A stretch of DNA of 26,756 nucleotides from Pseudomonadota bacterium (GCA_025355485.1 JANXZP010000153.1:1-26756), one strand, 5' to 3'; counted from the stretch's first letter, positions 14,479 through 21,774 are shown. Numbers and translations: made by a program. Notes: a model not told the origin generated them from the letters alone.

Positions 14479-16383
14479 CTATGCCGTATGGCGGACCTGT
14501 TTCGGGCTACCGCCGCGCCGGGTCAGGTGCACCAGCAGCAGCGAGATCGCCGCCGGAGTGATGCCGGGGATGCGCTGGGCCTGTCCGATGGTCTGCGGGC
14601 GTACCGCCGATAGTTTCGCGAGCGCCTCGCAGGACAGCCCGCGCACGCCCGCGTAGTCGAAATCGGCGGGCAGTGTTGTGTCTTCGTGGCGGCGCTGGCG
14701 CGCGATGTCCTCGTTCTGGCGCGCGAGGTAGCCCGAATACTTCACTCCGATCTCGACCTGCTCGGACACCGCCACATCGTCAACGCCCGGACCGATCGCA
14801 TTGACCCGCATCAGCGCGGCGTAATCAAACTCGGGGCGCTTGAGCAGTTCCAGCGCCGATGCGTCGTGACTCAATGCAATGCCGAGGGTGGCTTCGATCG
14901 CGCGACCGAGCGCATTGCCCGGCGCGGTGTGCAGTGCGGACAGACGCGCGGTTTCGCGTTCGATCGCTTCGCGCTTGCGCGCGAACGCTTGCCAGCGCGT
15001 AACGTCCACCAGCCCAAGTTCGCGCCCGGTTTCAGTGAGCCGCAAGTCGGCGTTGTCCTCGCGCAGTTGCAGCCGGTATTCGGCGCGCGAGGTGAACATG
15101 CGGTACGGCTCGGTGGTGCCGTGGGTGATCAGGTCGTCGATCAGCACGCCGATATAGGCCTGGTCGCGACGCGGCGTCCACGCATCGCGTCCCTGCGTTT
15201 TCAGCGCGGCATTGAGGCCGGCGACGAGGCCCTGCGCGGCGGCTTCCTCGTAACCGGTGGTGCCATTGATCTGTCCGGCGAAGAACAGGCCTTCGACGGC
15301 CTTGGTCTCCAGCGACGCCTTCAACCCGCGCGGATCGAAATAATCGTATTCGATCGCATAGCCGGGGCGGGTGATGTGCGCGTGCTCGAAACCACGGATG
15401 CTGCGCACGAGGTCGAGCTGGGCGTCGAACGGCAGCGAGGTCGAGATCCCGTTCGGATAGATTTCCTGCGTGTCCAGCCCTTCGGGTTCGACGAAAATCT
15501 GGTGCGAGGTTTTCTCGGCGAAGCGCACCACCTTGTCCTCGATCGACGGACAGTAGCGCGGGCCGACGCCTTCGATCGCGCCGGTATAAAGAGGTGAACG
15601 ATCCAGCGCGCCACGGATGATGTCGTGGGTGCGCTCGGAGGTATGGGTGATCCAGCACGACACCTGGCGCGGATGTTCGGCGCGCGAACCGAGGAAGGAG
15701 AACAGCGGCGCGGGATCGTCGCCGGGCTGCTCTTCCATCATCGCGTAGTCGATGCTGCGGCCATCGATGCGCGGCGGCGTGCCGGTCTTCAGGCGATCGA
15801 CTACGAAGCGGCCTTCGCGCAGCTTCTGCGCGAGCGCAGTCGCGGGCGGATCGCCAGCGCGACCGCCGGAATAATTCGCCTGTCCGATATGGATCTTGCC
15901 GGCAAGGAAGGTGCCGGCGGTCAGCACCACGCACGTCGCATCGAAACGCAGGCCCATCTGGGTAACGATGCCAACGACGCGATCATCGTCGATCACAATA
16001 TCTTCGACGGCTTGCTGGAACAGCTCAAGATTCCGCTGCGATTCCACCGTGCGTCGCACGGCCGAACGATACAAGGCACGATCGGCCTGGCAACGCGTCG
16101 CGCGCACGGCCGGACCCTTGCTCGCATTGAGTCGGCGCCACTGGATGCCGGCAAGGTCGGCGCAGCGCGCCATCGCGCCGCCAAGCGCGTCGATCTCGCG
16201 CACGAGATGGCCCTTGCCGATGCCGCCGATCGCGGGGTTGCAGCTCATCGCCCCGACCGTCTCGATCGCGTGCGTGAGCAGCAGGGTGCGTGCACCGGCG
16301 CGCGCGGACGCGAGGGCGGCTTCGGTTCCTGCGTGGCCGCCGCCCACAACAATGACGTCGTACTTTTGAGAATGCGGGTTCAT
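14479..16383 (-). CDS. mnmG: tRNA uridine-5-carboxymethylaminomethyl modification enzyme MnmG (GidA)
   Basis: MnmG works with MnmE to install the cmnm5/nm5 group on uridine 34 of certain tRNAs, using FAD, methylene-tetrahydrofolate and glycine or ammonium. The 634 residues match the family. They include the N-terminal dinucleotide fold YDVIVVGGGHAGTEAA (8-23), MSCNPAIGGIGKGHLVREID (46-65), LKTGTPPRIDGRSID, RYCPSIEDKV, EGLFFAGQINGTTGYEEAA, LITHGTTEPYRMFTSRAEYR and the C-terminal KYSGYL. The start ATG has only a weak Shine-Dalgarno (AAGAAACG). A diverged copy of its promoter and first 16 codons lies about 240 bases upstream. MnmE is not in the window. Confidence 0.98.
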   Translation of the reverse strand: MNPHSQKYDVIVVGGGHAGTEAALASARAGARTLLLTHAIETVGAMSCNPAIGGIGKGHLVREIDALGGAMARCADLAGIQWRRLNASKGPAVRATRCQADRALYRSAVRRTVESQRNLELFQQAVEDIVIDDDRVVGIVTQMGLRFDATCVVLTAGTFLAGKIHIGQANYSGGRAGDPPATALAQKLREGRFVVDRLKTGTPPRIDGRSIDYAMMEEQPGDDPAPLFSFLGSRAEHPRQVSCWITHTSERTHDIIRGALDRSPLYTGAIEGVGPRYCPSIEDKVVRFAEKTSHQIFVEPEGLDTQEIYPNGISTSLPFDAQLDLVRSIRGFEHAHITRPGYAIEYDYFDPRGLKASLETKAVEGLFFAGQINGTTGYEEAAAQGLVAGLNAALKTQGRDAWTPRRDQAYIGVLIDDLITHGTTEPYRMFTSRAEYRLQLREDNADLRLTETGRELGLVDVTRWQAFARKREAIERETARLSALHTAPGNALGRAIEATLGIALSHDASALELLKRPEFDYAALMRVNAIGPGVDDVAVSEQVEIGVKYSGYLARQNEDIARQRRHEDTTLPADFDYAGVRGLSCEALAKLSAVRPQTIGQAQRIPGITPAAISLLLVHLTRRGGSPKQVRHTA

Positions 16384-16400
16384 GGATCGTTTCTTGCTGC

Positions 16401-16417
16401 CTGATATGCGGCCACGT
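16401..16417 (-). promoter_or_regulatory. mnmG: Candidate mnmG promoter
   Basis: On the minus strand, TATCAG (16406-16401) lies 17 bases before the mnmG ATG, preceded by GACGTGGCCGCA. The GACGTGGCCGCA block is kept intact in the second, degenerate mnmG leader at 16660-16649, which argues that it is a functional promoter element rather than random sequence. The -35 box is not obvious. Confidence 0.3.
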
Positions 16418-16441
16418 CACCGACTAAGTTCGCACATCTGA

Positions 16442-16489
16442 CCGCCATGGATGGCGGAAATGCCGAAAACGCAGGAGCATGTTTTCGGC
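16442..16489 (-). repeat. Hairpin repeat copy 1 (two stems)
   Basis: Read on the minus strand: stem 1 is GCCGAAAAC/GTTTTCGGC around ATGCTCCTGC, then ATTT, then stem 2 CCGCCAT/ATGGCGG around CC, followed by TCAGAT. Both stems are perfect. It lies between mnmG and the mnmG relic. Confidence 0.8.
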
Positions 16490-16577
16490 CTGTGCTCACC
16501 AAGTCGGCCTGCCCTCGGCTCCTGCCTCGTGCATTCAACGACGCATGAGCCTCGCGGATCGCAAGCGCATCGTTTCG

Positions 16578-16660
16578 TCCGCCGCCGACGACTATGACGT
16601 CGTATGTTTGGGAGTGCTTATTCATGGAATCGTTGTTACCGAGTGATTTGCGGCCACGTC
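16578..16660 (-). pseudogene. Relic of a second mnmG promoter and 5' coding end
   Basis: Read on the minus strand, an ATG at 16625 opens MNKHSQTYDVIVVGGG, matching the first 16 residues of the intact mnmG (MNPHSQKYDVIVVGGG). Homology extends upstream through the promoter block GACGTGGCCGCA to about 16660. By hand alignment about 62 of 82 positions agree. Of the 16 codons, 7 are identical, 7 differ synonymously and 2 change the residue, so this copy once evolved as a protein-coding gene. After the GGG motif all similarity stops. The frame stays open for 81 codons through repeat copy 1, and its TGA overlaps the intact mnmG ATG (ATGA at 16383-16380). A functional 81-residue peptide is unlikely. 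Confidence 0.75.
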
Positions 16661-16836
16661 GATGACCATGCTCGGCTGACCATCGCGGATGCGCATGGTA
16701 CGCCGTCGGGGAGCGGTACGCCGGGCTGGCCCGGCAGGTTGGCACGCATCGTGCTTTATACCTACTGCACCCGCGGCTCCGCGCCGCACGCCTGGCTGGC
16801 AAGAGGAACAGGGACAGTCACCGCGTTCTGGGGCAC

Positions 16837-16873
16837 GGCCGGGAGTCTCGGGGGAGACTCCCGGCCATATTTT
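16837..16873 (+). terminator. Strong rho-independent terminator with no gene upstream on its strand
   Basis: A perfect 13-bp stem (16837-16849 with 16854-16866, GGCCGGGAGTCTC and its complement) with a GGGG loop is followed by ATATTTTTT on the plus strand. The other strand has no T-run, so it acts on plus-strand transcripts only. No plus-strand gene is recognisable upstream of it, back through the antisense strand of mnmG. It may end a small RNA, or be carried within the inverted-repeat-bounded segment. Confidence 0.8.
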
Positions 16874-16915
16874 TTGACGCGCATGTCGCGCGAGGCAGGC
16901 CGAAAAATGCTCCTG

Positions 16916-16962
16916 GCTGGAAAACGCTCCTGCGTTTCCAGCATTTCCACCATCCATGGCGG
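16916..16962 (+). repeat. Hairpin repeat copy 2
   Basis: On the plus strand, stem 1 is GCTGGAAA/TTTCCAGC around an 11-base loop containing GCTCCTGC. Then come ATTT and stem 2 CCACCAT/ATGGCGG with one A-C mismatch, followed by TCACAT. Compared with copy 1, stem 1 has changed on both sides while keeping its pairing. Confidence 0.75.
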
Positions 16963-16971
16963 TCACATTTT

Positions 16972-17030
16972 CGGCATTTCTGCTGTCCATGGATGGACAA
17001 ATGCCGCGAACGCAGGATGCGCAGGAGCGG
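16972..17030 (-). repeat. Hairpin repeat copy 3
   Basis: On the minus strand it reads GCTCCTGCGCATCCTGCG, then GCGGCATTT, then stem TGTCCAT/ATGGACA. The inner stem differs from copy 1 at three base pairs, all compensated. An outer stem CGGCATTT/AAATGCCG (16972-16979 with 16999-17006) could extend it. Confidence 0.7.
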
Positions 17031-17052
17031 CCGCCATCCATGGCGGTCAGAT
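17031..17052 (+). repeat. Hairpin repeat copy 4 (stem 2 only)
   Basis: CCGCCAT/ATGGCGG around CC, followed by TCAGAT, is an exact inverted copy of the corresponding part of copy 1. Stem 1 is missing. It is preceded on the plus strand by GCAGGAGCGG, and it forms the right end of the 617-bp segment. Confidence 0.8.
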
Positions 17053-17099
17053 GCTTGGAGCGACTGAGACGATTGCGCGTCGGAACGTGACGCTTCCCG

Positions 17100-17167
17100 G
17101 AAAAAGCCGACGCCCGGCGGGTCTTCAGGAACAGGGGGGATCCTTGGAACCGGTTGCCGGGCGTCGG
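17100..17167 (-). terminator. Long-stem structure with T-run downstream of the lipoprotein gene
   Basis: CCGACGCCCGGC (17107-17118) pairs perfectly with GCCGGGCGTCGG (17156-17167) across a 37-base loop. On the minus strand the stem is followed by CTTTTTCC, as in an intrinsic terminator, about 130 bases past the lipoprotein stop. The long loop is atypical, so it may be a structured 3' UTR. The remaining 17168-17298 holds only a small hairpin (GCGTCGC/GCGACGC, 17201-17217), and nothing else was recognised. Confidence 0.5.
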
Positions 17168-17298
17168 ACAGTCGTGGCGCTGCTCGCGCCTTGTCGTGTC
17201 GCGTCGCAATGCGACGCAGGATGTCAGTTGCGCGCATCATCTCCGCAGCGATGGATCAGTGCAAGTGACGGCCATCACATTATGCGATGGACGTTCAT

Positions 17299-17952
17299 CT
17301 ATCGATGCGTCGCGTCGCGCGGATGCGCACGGTTGCCGGACGGTTCGCGCTGCTCGCCATGGAATGTATCGCCGTCGTGCATGGGCGGCGCATCGACCGA
17401 CGGTGATCGACGGATCGGATCGCGCTGGTAGCGGAAGCTCTGGCCGGATGACTGGACAGGATTGTTCCTGCGCACTTTCGAGCGATCGGTTGGCGCCGTC
17501 ACGGCTTGCATCCGAACCCCTCCGATGCGGTTGCCGCCCGACCATCCGCCCGGCGGATCGTCCGCGTCGTGGTCGTTGTCGTTGTGGTGGTGATGGCGCG
17601 GCCACGGCCGATACCAGCCCCAAGGATAGCCGTAGCCGTACCACGGGGAGTAGTTCCACGGGTCGCAGTCGTATCGCGAACCGAATCCGTAGCCGTAACT
17701 ACCCGGAAAATATCCGAAGCCGTAACCGAATCCCGGGCAGCGATAGCCGTAGCCGCCATACGCGTTCCACACGATCTGCGAACGATCGTAGTAATAGTCG
17801 CCATAGCCATTTTCGACCGCGGCGTAGTAGCCGTCGTTGTAGCTGCCGCGATCGATGCCATCGGCGTAGCCATGGCGGTAGCTCGAATCGTAGCTGGCGC
17901 AGCTACCGAGTGCGAGCGCGGTGATCGATGCGATGGCGAGCCGGCGGATCAT
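17299..17952 (-). CDS. Tyr/Gly-rich putative lipoprotein
   Basis: A 217-residue protein not assigned to a family. The N-terminus MIRRLAIASITALALGSCAS is a lipoprotein signal peptide with lipobox LGSC and Cys18 as the lipidated residue. Ser20 at +2 suggests outer-membrane sorting. Residues 22-115 are dominated by Tyr, Gly, Trp and Pro in repeats such as GYGY and GYGFGYFPG. A His/Asn/Asp cluster HHHHNDNDHDADD (120-132) could bind metal, and the basic, polar C-terminal third appears disordered. AGGGGGG ahead of ATG 17952 supports this start over an upstream in-frame one. It follows pepN on the same strand after 104 bases and may share its transcript. Function unknown, probably envelope-associated. 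Confidence 0.7.
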   Translation of the reverse strand: MIRRLAIASITALALGSCASYDSSYRHGYADGIDRGSYNDGYYAAVENGYGDYYYDRSQIVWNAYGGYGYRCPGFGYGFGYFPGSYGYGFGSRYDCDPWNYSPWYGYGYPWGWYRPWPRHHHHNDNDHDADDPPGGWSGGNRIGGVRMQAVTAPTDRSKVRRNNPVQSSGQSFRYQRDPIRRSPSVDAPPMHDGDTFHGEQREPSGNRAHPRDATHR

Positions 17953-18056
17953 GGCGCATCCCCCCTGTGTCGACAGTAAGAGTCTTGGCCTCACGCGGTG
18001 AATCCGTGCTTAATCCGTCAGGTGTTCTTGCCCAGCGCCGCGAACGAAGATCGCGT

Positions 18057-20672
18057 TCATGCAAGCAGGCGCGTCAGCAGATCGTTGGCATCGCGCGACA
18101 GCAGCCTGCCGCGCAAGGTTTCCAGCGCCTGCCGCGCGAGCGCGTCGCGCCCGCCCGACCAGCGCCGCCAGCTTTCGAAACCGGACAGCAGCCGCGCCGC
18201 TACCTGCGCGTTGATCGCATCCAGCACCGGCAATTGCTCGACCAGCACGGCATAGCCAGCACCGTCGATGCGATGAAACGCGGTCGGATTCATCCGCGAA
18301 AAACTCGCGAGCAGCGCGCGTACGCGATTGGGATTGGTCGGCGTCCACCAGCGCGACTCCAGCAAGGCGCGCACCGTGTCCACCGCTTCGACATGCGGGC
18401 GCGTCACCGCGACCGCGAGCCATTTGTCGGTAGCCAGCGGGTCGTCGCGATGGCGCTGCGCGAACGCGGCCTGCGCCTGTTCGGCCATCGGCGCGCCCGC
18501 ATGAACCAGGCTGCGCAGAGCTCCGAGCCGGTCGGTCATGCGGGCTGCGCGGTCGAACTGCGCGACCGCCAGATCCGCGAGCGGATCGATTTCGGTCAAC
18601 CACGCCAGGCACATGTTGCGTAGGCGGCGCGCCGACATCGCGACGCCATCGAGTCCGTGCGCGGCGTGATCGGCGAGCGCGTCGTAGCGAAGCCGCAGTC
18701 GCGCGGCATGTTCCTGCGCAAGTCGATGCAACAGTCCTTTGCGCGCAGCCAGTAACGCGTCGATGTCGATCGTCGCCGCCGCATCGGCAAGGGTCTCGAA
18801 ATCGGGCAGCGCCATGCATTCGGCGACGAACGCCGGATCGGCCGCATCGTCGGCCAGCAGGTCGCCGATCGCCAGCGACAGTGCGGCTTCGGCGGATGCA
18901 TGCGATTCGAAGCGCCGCAACAGCACGCCGGTCGCGAGGCGTTGCAGCATGTCCCAGCGATTGAGGCCGTCGCGTTCGCAGCGCGTCAGTTGCGCAAGTT
19001 GCCCGGGCGAGTAGTCGTAGCGAAGTTTCACCGGCGCGCTGAAGCCCTGGTTGAACGAGGGCAGCGGACGCTCGCGCAATTCATCGAACACGAGCGTATG
19101 GCTCTCCGCGGCCAGCTCGATCAAGTCACCGTACACGGCCGCATCGCCACTGGCGCGGGCCTCCATCACGCTGCCATCGGCCGCATACAGCGCAAACCGC
19201 AGCGGAACCAGCAACGGCTGCGCATCAACGCCGGCGCTTGGCGGTTGCTTCTGCGCAAAGCGCAACGTGTAGCGACCACTTGCGGCATCGAAATCGTCCT
19301 CGACGGCGACTTCCGGCGTGCCGGCCTGTGCGTACCAGCGTGCGAACTGGGCCAGGTCGCGACCCGATGGCTGCGCGTGCGCGGCAAGGAAATCCTCGAT
19401 TGTCGCCGCGCGCCCGTCGTTGTCGGCGAAGTAGCGATCCATGCCGGCGCGGAACGTTTTCTCTCCGAGAAGCGTGTGCAGCATGCGCACGATCTCGGCG
19501 CCTTTTTCGTACACGGTGAGCGTGTAGAAATTGTTGATTTCGCGATAGCGCATCGGCCGCACAGGGTGCGCAAGCGCGCCGGCGTCTTCCGCGAATTGGC
19601 GCGAGCGCAGCAGGCGCACGTCCTCGATGCGTTTCACCTCGCGCGAATGCAGGTCGGACACGAATTCCTGGTCGCGGAACACGGTCAGCCCCTCCTTCAG
19701 CGCGAGCTGGAACCAGTCGCGCAAGGTCACCCGGTTGCCCGACCAGTTGTGGAAGTATTCGTGGCCGATCACCGATTCGATGCCCTGATAATCGGCATCG
19801 GTCGCGCTGGCCTCGTCGGCGAGGATGTAGCGCGCGTTGAAGATGTTCAGGCCCTTGTTCTCCATCGCGCCCATGGTGAAATCCTGCGCAGCGACGATGT
19901 TGAACACGTCCAGGTCGTAGCAGCGGCCGAAGCGGCGCTCGTCCCAGCGCAACGCGCGCTCGACCGCGCCGAGCGCATACGCGCAGCGCGCCACATCGTC
20001 TTTCGCGGCCCACACCTGCAAGCGCACCGCGCGGCCTTCGGCGGTGACGATGTCCTTGTGCACGCAGTCGAGCTGGCCCGCGACCAGCGCAAACAAGTAG
20101 CAGGGCGTCGGATGCGGATTGTCCCAGACTGCTTCGTGGCGGCCATCGCCGAGATCGTCCAGCTTCAACAGATTGCCGTTGGCCAGCAGCACCGGGTAGC
20201 GGGCGCGGCCGGCGCGCAACGCGATGCGCCAGGTCGGCATCACGTCGGGGCGATCGATGAACCAAGTGATGCGGCGGAAGCCTTCGGCCTCGCACTGGGT
20301 CAGCAGCGTCTCGCCGCTGCGGTACAGGCCCTGCAACTGGGTGTTGCGCGACGGCGTGATGCGCGCGCGGGTTTCCAGCACACAGGCGGCGTCAATGCCG
20401 GTCACGGTCAGGACATCGGAATCGAGGCGGTAGCGCGCTGTATCCAGCGGCGCGTCATCGAGCGCGATCGACAGCAATTCCAGATCCGCGCCATCGAGTA
20501 CCAGCGGTGCGCCGACCTGCGCCGGTTCGGGTTGCAGATGCAGGCGCGAGATCACTTCGGTGGCGTCGGCGTCGAGCTCGAAGCGCAGCTCAGCGTGAAC
20601 GATCCGCCAGGCCGGCGCGCGGTATTCGGACAACAGTGTGTCGGTGTGGCCTGAAGGCCCGGAGTCGGTCAT
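18057..20672 (-). CDS. pepN: Aminopeptidase N (M1 family alanyl aminopeptidase)
   Basis: A cytosolic zinc aminopeptidase that removes N-terminal residues during ATP-independent peptide turnover. The 871 residues match the E. coli-type PepN length. The substrate-binding GAMEN motif is at 268-272. The zinc site HEYFHNW gives His304, catalytic Glu305 and His308, and the third zinc ligand is Glu327 in LKEGLTVF. The N-terminal beta domain (about 1-190), the thermolysin-like domain (about 190-440) and the C-terminal DUF3458-type domain (from about 445) are all present. No clear Shine-Dalgarno precedes ATG 20672. The gene diverges from the PLP enzyme gene, with a 16-bp palindrome between them. Confidence 0.97.
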   Translation of the reverse strand: MTDSGPSGHTDTLLSEYRAPAWRIVHAELRFELDADATEVISRLHLQPEPAQVGAPLVLDGADLELLSIALDDAPLDTARYRLDSDVLTVTGIDAACVLETRARITPSRNTQLQGLYRSGETLLTQCEAEGFRRITWFIDRPDVMPTWRIALRAGRARYPVLLANGNLLKLDDLGDGRHEAVWDNPHPTPCYLFALVAGQLDCVHKDIVTAEGRAVRLQVWAAKDDVARCAYALGAVERALRWDERRFGRCYDLDVFNIVAAQDFTMGAMENKGLNIFNARYILADEASATDADYQGIESVIGHEYFHNWSGNRVTLRDWFQLALKEGLTVFRDQEFVSDLHSREVKRIEDVRLLRSRQFAEDAGALAHPVRPMRYREINNFYTLTVYEKGAEIVRMLHTLLGEKTFRAGMDRYFADNDGRAATIEDFLAAHAQPSGRDLAQFARWYAQAGTPEVAVEDDFDAASGRYTLRFAQKQPPSAGVDAQPLLVPLRFALYAADGSVMEARASGDAAVYGDLIELAAESHTLVFDELRERPLPSFNQGFSAPVKLRYDYSPGQLAQLTRCERDGLNRWDMLQRLATGVLLRRFESHASAEAALSLAIGDLLADDAADPAFVAECMALPDFETLADAAATIDIDALLAARKGLLHRLAQEHAARLRLRYDALADHAAHGLDGVAMSARRLRNMCLAWLTEIDPLADLAVAQFDRAARMTDRLGALRSLVHAGAPMAEQAQAAFAQRHRDDPLATDKWLAVAVTRPHVEAVDTVRALLESRWWTPTNPNRVRALLASFSRMNPTAFHRIDGAGYAVLVEQLPVLDAINAQVAARLLSGFESWRRWSGGRDALARQALETLRGRLLSRDANDLLTRLLA

Positions 20673-20702
20673 GCGTAAGAGTCTGCGTCGGGGGAAAGAC
20701 AG

Positions 20703-20718
20703 ATGCGCGATCGCGCAT
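20703..20718. promoter_or_regulatory. 16-bp perfect palindrome between pepN and the dehydratase gene
   Basis: ATGCGCGATCGCGCAT is a perfect 16-bp palindrome without spacer. It sits 30 bases upstream of the pepN start on one side and just before the TACACT -10 box (20722-20727) of the plus-strand gene on the other. The position fits an operator controlling one or both divergent promoters. GC-rich genomes make such words more likely by chance, so confidence is moderate. Confidence 0.4.
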
Positions 20719-20721
20719 GAC

Positions 20722-20727
20722 TACACT
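20722..20727 (+). promoter_or_regulatory. -10 box (TACACT) for the dehydratase gene
   Basis: TACACT lies only 12 bases before the ATG at 20740 and 3 before the ATG at 20731, so the transcript would begin at or within a few bases of the start codon. No Shine-Dalgarno is present. This suggests a leaderless or nearly leaderless mRNA. The -35 region is weak. Confidence 0.35.
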
Positions 20728-20739
20728 AACATGCGCGCA

Positions 20740-21717
20740 ATGGAATCGAATCCGACCCCTGTCGCAATTTCGGCGTCGACGAAACCGTCCGGACTGCAGG
20801 CGATCCTCGACGCCGCGGCACGCATCGCGCCGCACGCGCAGGTCACGCCGGTGCTGCATGCGTCCAGCCTCGACGCGCTGGCCGGCTGCGAATTGCATTT
20901 CAAGTGCGAAAACCTGCAGCGCATGGGCGCGTTCAAGTTCCGTGGCGCGTGCAACGCGGTGTTCTCGTTGTCCGAATCAGACGCCGCGCGCGGCGTCGTT
21001 ACCCAGAGTTCCGGCAACCACGGCGCGGCGCTCGCGCTGGCCGCGCGCCTGCGCGGGATCGCGGCGCAGGTCGTGGTTCCCGACAATGCATCGACCGTCA
21101 AGCGCGCCGCGATCGAACGCTATGGCGCGCGCATCGTGAATTGCGCGCCGAACATGGCCGCGCGCGATGCCGCGACCGCGGCGCTACTGGAACGAACCGG
21201 CGCCGAGCTCGTGCATCCGTTTGCCGATCCGCGTGTGATCGCCGGGCAAGGCACGGTCGCGCTGGAACTGCTGCGTCAATGCGGAACGCTGGATGCCTTG
21301 GTCGCACCGGTCGGCGGCGGCGGGCTGATGTCGGGCTGCGCGATTGCCGCACGTGCGCTGTCGCCGCACATGAAACTGTGGGGCGCGGAGCCTTCGGCAG
21401 CATGCGATGCGCACGATTCGTTGCAGGCAGGGCGACTGATCACCGATCGCACGCCGCAGACCATCTGCGATGGCCTGCGCGGACACCTCGCCCCGATCAC
21501 ATTCGGCATCCTGCGCAGCCATCTCGACGGCATCCTGCTGGCCGACGAGGACGAGATCATCGCGGCGATGCGGTTGATCTGGGAGCGCCTGAAGATCGTC
21601 GTCGAACCATCGGCCGCGGTCGGCCTCGCGGTCGTGCTGCGCGAACGCGAGCGCTTCGCCGGGCAGTGCGTCGGCATTGTGTTGAGCGGCGGAAATATGG
21701 ACATATCGTCGCTATAA
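20740..21717 (+). CDS. Threonine dehydratase/serine racemase-like PLP enzyme
   Basis: A 325-residue fold-type II PLP enzyme. The PLP lysine is Lys66 in FKFRGA, the substrate loop is SSGNHG (90-95), and the phosphate-binding glycine loop is GGGGLMSG (192-199). There is no ACT regulatory domain, and the length equals that of catabolic threonine dehydratases and serine racemases. The reaction is probably deamination of L-threonine or L-serine, but racemase or hydroxyaspartate dehydratase activity cannot be excluded. An in-frame ATG at 20731 is an alternative start and a further one lies upstream. ATG 20740 is preferred from the position of the -10 box. The PH-domain gene follows after 57 bases. 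Confidence 0.88.
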   Translation: MESNPTPVAISASTKPSGLQAILDAAARIAPHAQVTPVLHASSLDALAGCELHFKCENLQRMGAFKFRGACNAVFSLSESDAARGVVTQSSGNHGAALALAARLRGIAAQVVVPDNASTVKRAAIERYGARIVNCAPNMAARDAATAALLERTGAELVHPFADPRVIAGQGTVALELLRQCGTLDALVAPVGGGGLMSGCAIAARALSPHMKLWGAEPSAACDAHDSLQAGRLITDRTPQTICDGLRGHLAPITFGILRSHLDGILLADEDEIIAAMRLIWERLKIVVEPSAAVGLAVVLRERERFAGQCVGIVLSGGNMDISSL

Positions 21718-21774
21718 AACGTCGCCGCGCGACTTTCTGGCACACTTCACGCATCGTTCGAGCAGGAGTTCACC

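Larger units (their letters stand above)
16436..17052. mobile_element. 617-bp segment bounded by perfect 22-bp inverted repeats
   Basis: Positions 16436-16457 and 17031-17052 are exact reverse complements over 22 bases. Each contains the CCGCCAT-ATGGCGG dyad plus a TCAGAT end. The enclosed 617 bp carry two further copies of the same repeat, a relic of an mnmG 5' end, and a perfect terminator, but no transposase or intact gene. No target-site duplication is visible. It could be a non-autonomous (MITE-like) element, a composite of inserted repeats, or a segment that inverts by recombination between its ends. What is seen is the repeat; mobility is inference. Confidence 0.4.

Noticed and set aside
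16436..17052. CRISPR-like array
   Set aside because: The repeats are in both orientations, irregularly spaced and variable in the stems, with no uniform spacers and no cas genes.
16622..17209. 195-codon minus-strand frame over the repeat region
   Set aside because: It consists of translated repeats (such as AMDGG) and low-complexity Arg/Pro sequence, with no domain or ribosome site.
16384..17298. Transposase or integrase gene in the gap upstream of mnmG
   Set aside because: All six frames were considered and no DDE, HUH or tyrosine recombinase motif was found.
17506..17979. 157-codon plus-strand Val/Ala-rich frame
   Set aside because: Antisense of the lipoprotein Tyr/Gly and His codons; no independent evidence of a gene.
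18900..20654. 584-codon plus-strand open frame
   Set aside because: Antisense shadow of pepN with no recognisable domain.
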